The position numbers and the translations under genes are program-made. A DNA stretch of 64,000 nt from Flectobacillus major DSM 103 (GTDB lineage Bacteria; Bacteroidota; Bacteroidia; Cytophagales; Spirosomataceae), in assembly GCF_000427405.1 (NCBI RefSeq), contig NZ_KE386491.1:2835001-2899000 (forward strand). Direction: 5' to 3'. Numbering within the stretch: position 1 is the stretch's first letter; each line of letters starts with the position of its first letter. A model generated the notes under the pieces. It was given only the letters and a program-made list of their open reading frames with translations, was not told the origin of the DNA and did no database searches. Below, in pieces: positions 63,377 to 64,000 of the stretch.

Positions 63377-63847
63377 ATGGCATTACAAAAAGGCGACCAA
63401 GCTCCAGCATTTACACTTTATAATACCGAAAAAGCAGAAGTATCTTTATCAGATTTTAAAGGTAAGAATGTTGTTTTATTATTTTTCCCATTTGCATTTA
63501 CAAGCGTTTGCACCACCGAATTGTGCGAAATGCGTGACAATATTGCTACTTATGCTAGCCTCAATGCCGAGGTTCTTGCTGTATCGGTTGATTCTCTATT
63601 TACGCTAGGAAAATTCAAAGAAGAACAATCTCTTCCATTCCATTTACTTTCCGACTTCAACAAAGAAGCATCAACAGCATACGACAGTATTTATGAAACC
63701 TTCGCTTTTGGTACAAAAGGTGTTTCAAAACGGTCGGCATTTGTTATTGATACAGAAGGAGTTATTCAATATGCCGAGGTATTGGAAAGTGCTGGAGATG
63801 TACCAAATTTTGCCAATGTACAAGAAACATTAGCATCTTTAGCATAA
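63377..63847 (+). CDS. Peroxiredoxin (BCP/AhpE-type)
   Basis: A thiol peroxidase that reduces hydrogen peroxide and organic peroxides. The 156-residue protein has the thioredoxin-like fold with the peroxidatic Cys in FAFTSVCTTELC (Cys45) and a second Cys five residues on (Cys50), positions known for resolving Cys in some BCP proteins. GDQAPAFTLYNTEKAEVSLSDFKGKNVVLLFF and KRSAFVIDTEGVIQY are family landmarks. ATG 63377 is chosen; a TTA/TTG-like extension upstream from 63341 is not supported. The next gene starts inside its stop codon. Confidence 0.9.
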   Translation: MALQKGDQAPAFTLYNTEKAEVSLSDFKGKNVVLLFFPFAFTSVCTTELCEMRDNIATYASLNAEVLAVSVDSLFTLGKFKEEQSLPFHLLSDFNKEASTAYDSIYETFAFGTKGVSKRSAFVIDTEGVIQYAEVLESAGDVPNFANVQETLASLA

Positions 63848-64000
63848 TGAAAAAAATCATATTGTTCATTATTGGGCATATTGTGGGGTCTAGTTGTTAT
63901 GCACAGCTAGACCCTCATTTATTTAATCAAGAACGTCTCGAAATTAACCGAAGAGGAATGCTTGTACTAGGTGGATGGTCGGTCGGGAATCTTGCTACAA
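63847..64000 (+). CDS. Secreted protein of unknown function (3' partial)
   Basis: This gene begins at ATG 63847, whose first base is the last base of the peroxiredoxin stop (TAATG), and runs off the window. The 51 visible residues are a signal peptide (MKKIILFIIGHIVGSSCYAQ) and the start of a mature chain (LDPHLFNQERLEINRRGMLVLGGWSVGNL). The last stretch is glycine-rich and hydrophobic, like a membrane helix. It looks like a Bacteroidota protein family with a DUF6992-like start, but I am not sure. The overlap with the peroxiredoxin gene indicates one operon. Confidence 0.6.
   Translation, partial: MKKIILFIIGHIVGSSCYAQLDPHLFNQERLEINRRGMLVLGGWSVGNLAT

Overview
The window looks like chromosomal DNA of a member of the Bacteroidota, most likely order Cytophagales. 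The evidence is its AT-rich composition, a gliding/T9SS lipoprotein (GldD), FecI/FecR and LytS/LytT regulators, TonB-dependent receptors with STN and carboxypeptidase-like N-terminal domains, a DUF4249 lipoprotein, and promoters of the TTG...TAnnTTTG type with few Shine-Dalgarno sequences. The genus cannot be fixed from sequence alone. I see no prophage, insertion sequence with a transposase, CRISPR array, rRNA or tRNA. Most of the window is housekeeping with small regulatory or envelope islands.

Layout. 1-2352: 3' part of a TonB receptor, then two tandem-repeat arrays back to back. 2355-7961 (minus strand): gldD, an AIM24/TIGR00266 gene, plsC, a LytTR response regulator broken by a one-base frameshift, and pyruvate kinase. 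8567-10413 (plus): guanine deaminase, an SMP-30-like protein and an ABM-domain protein. 10469-15839 (minus): acyl-CoA thioesterase, nuoK-nuoJ-nuoI (NuoI carries a long repetitive C-terminal tail) and a fused alpha/beta E1 of a 2-oxoacid dehydrogenase. 16307-23376: a DUF1573 protein, then two ECF sigma modules, FecI-FecR with an unusual STN/surface-repeat protein, and sigma with an RskA-like anti-sigma factor, with lysoplasmalogenase between them. 23377-24318 is gene-poor and contains a 183-nt nested inverted repeat.

24319-29554: a TonB-C/TPR secreted protein and a probable sugar-oxidation pair (DUF1080-PA14 plus a dehydrogenase-cytochrome c). 29629-33615: two unknown small proteins, a histidine-phosphatase lipoprotein and a prolyl oligopeptidase. 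33775-39790: LytS/LytT two-component pair, a TonB receptor and a DUF4249 lipoprotein. 39996-46221: sterol-desaturase-like enzyme, small barrel protein, flippase, coiled-coil/ZapA pair, a possible small RNA, and RNase Y. 46497-54474: secreted nuclease, GNAT, DExD helicase, unknown lipoprotein, biotin synthase, SppA, and a DUF2007 protein. 54478-64000: pyrophosphatase, TatD, peptide deformylase, EamA transporter, M15 peptidase, methionyl-tRNA formyltransferase, GreA, BatA-like protein, peroxiredoxin and the start of one more secreted protein.

The most unusual signals are regulatory. The first is a complete-looking threonine/isoleucine attenuator (promoter, 11-codon leader peptide similar in layout to thrL, candidate antiterminator, terminator) that precedes greA rather than a threonine operon. 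The second is a perfect 16-bp hairpin over the likely gldD start codon. The others are the 183-nt structured element at 23612-23794 and a promoter-to-terminator unit of about 117 nt between zapA and rny that could be a small RNA.
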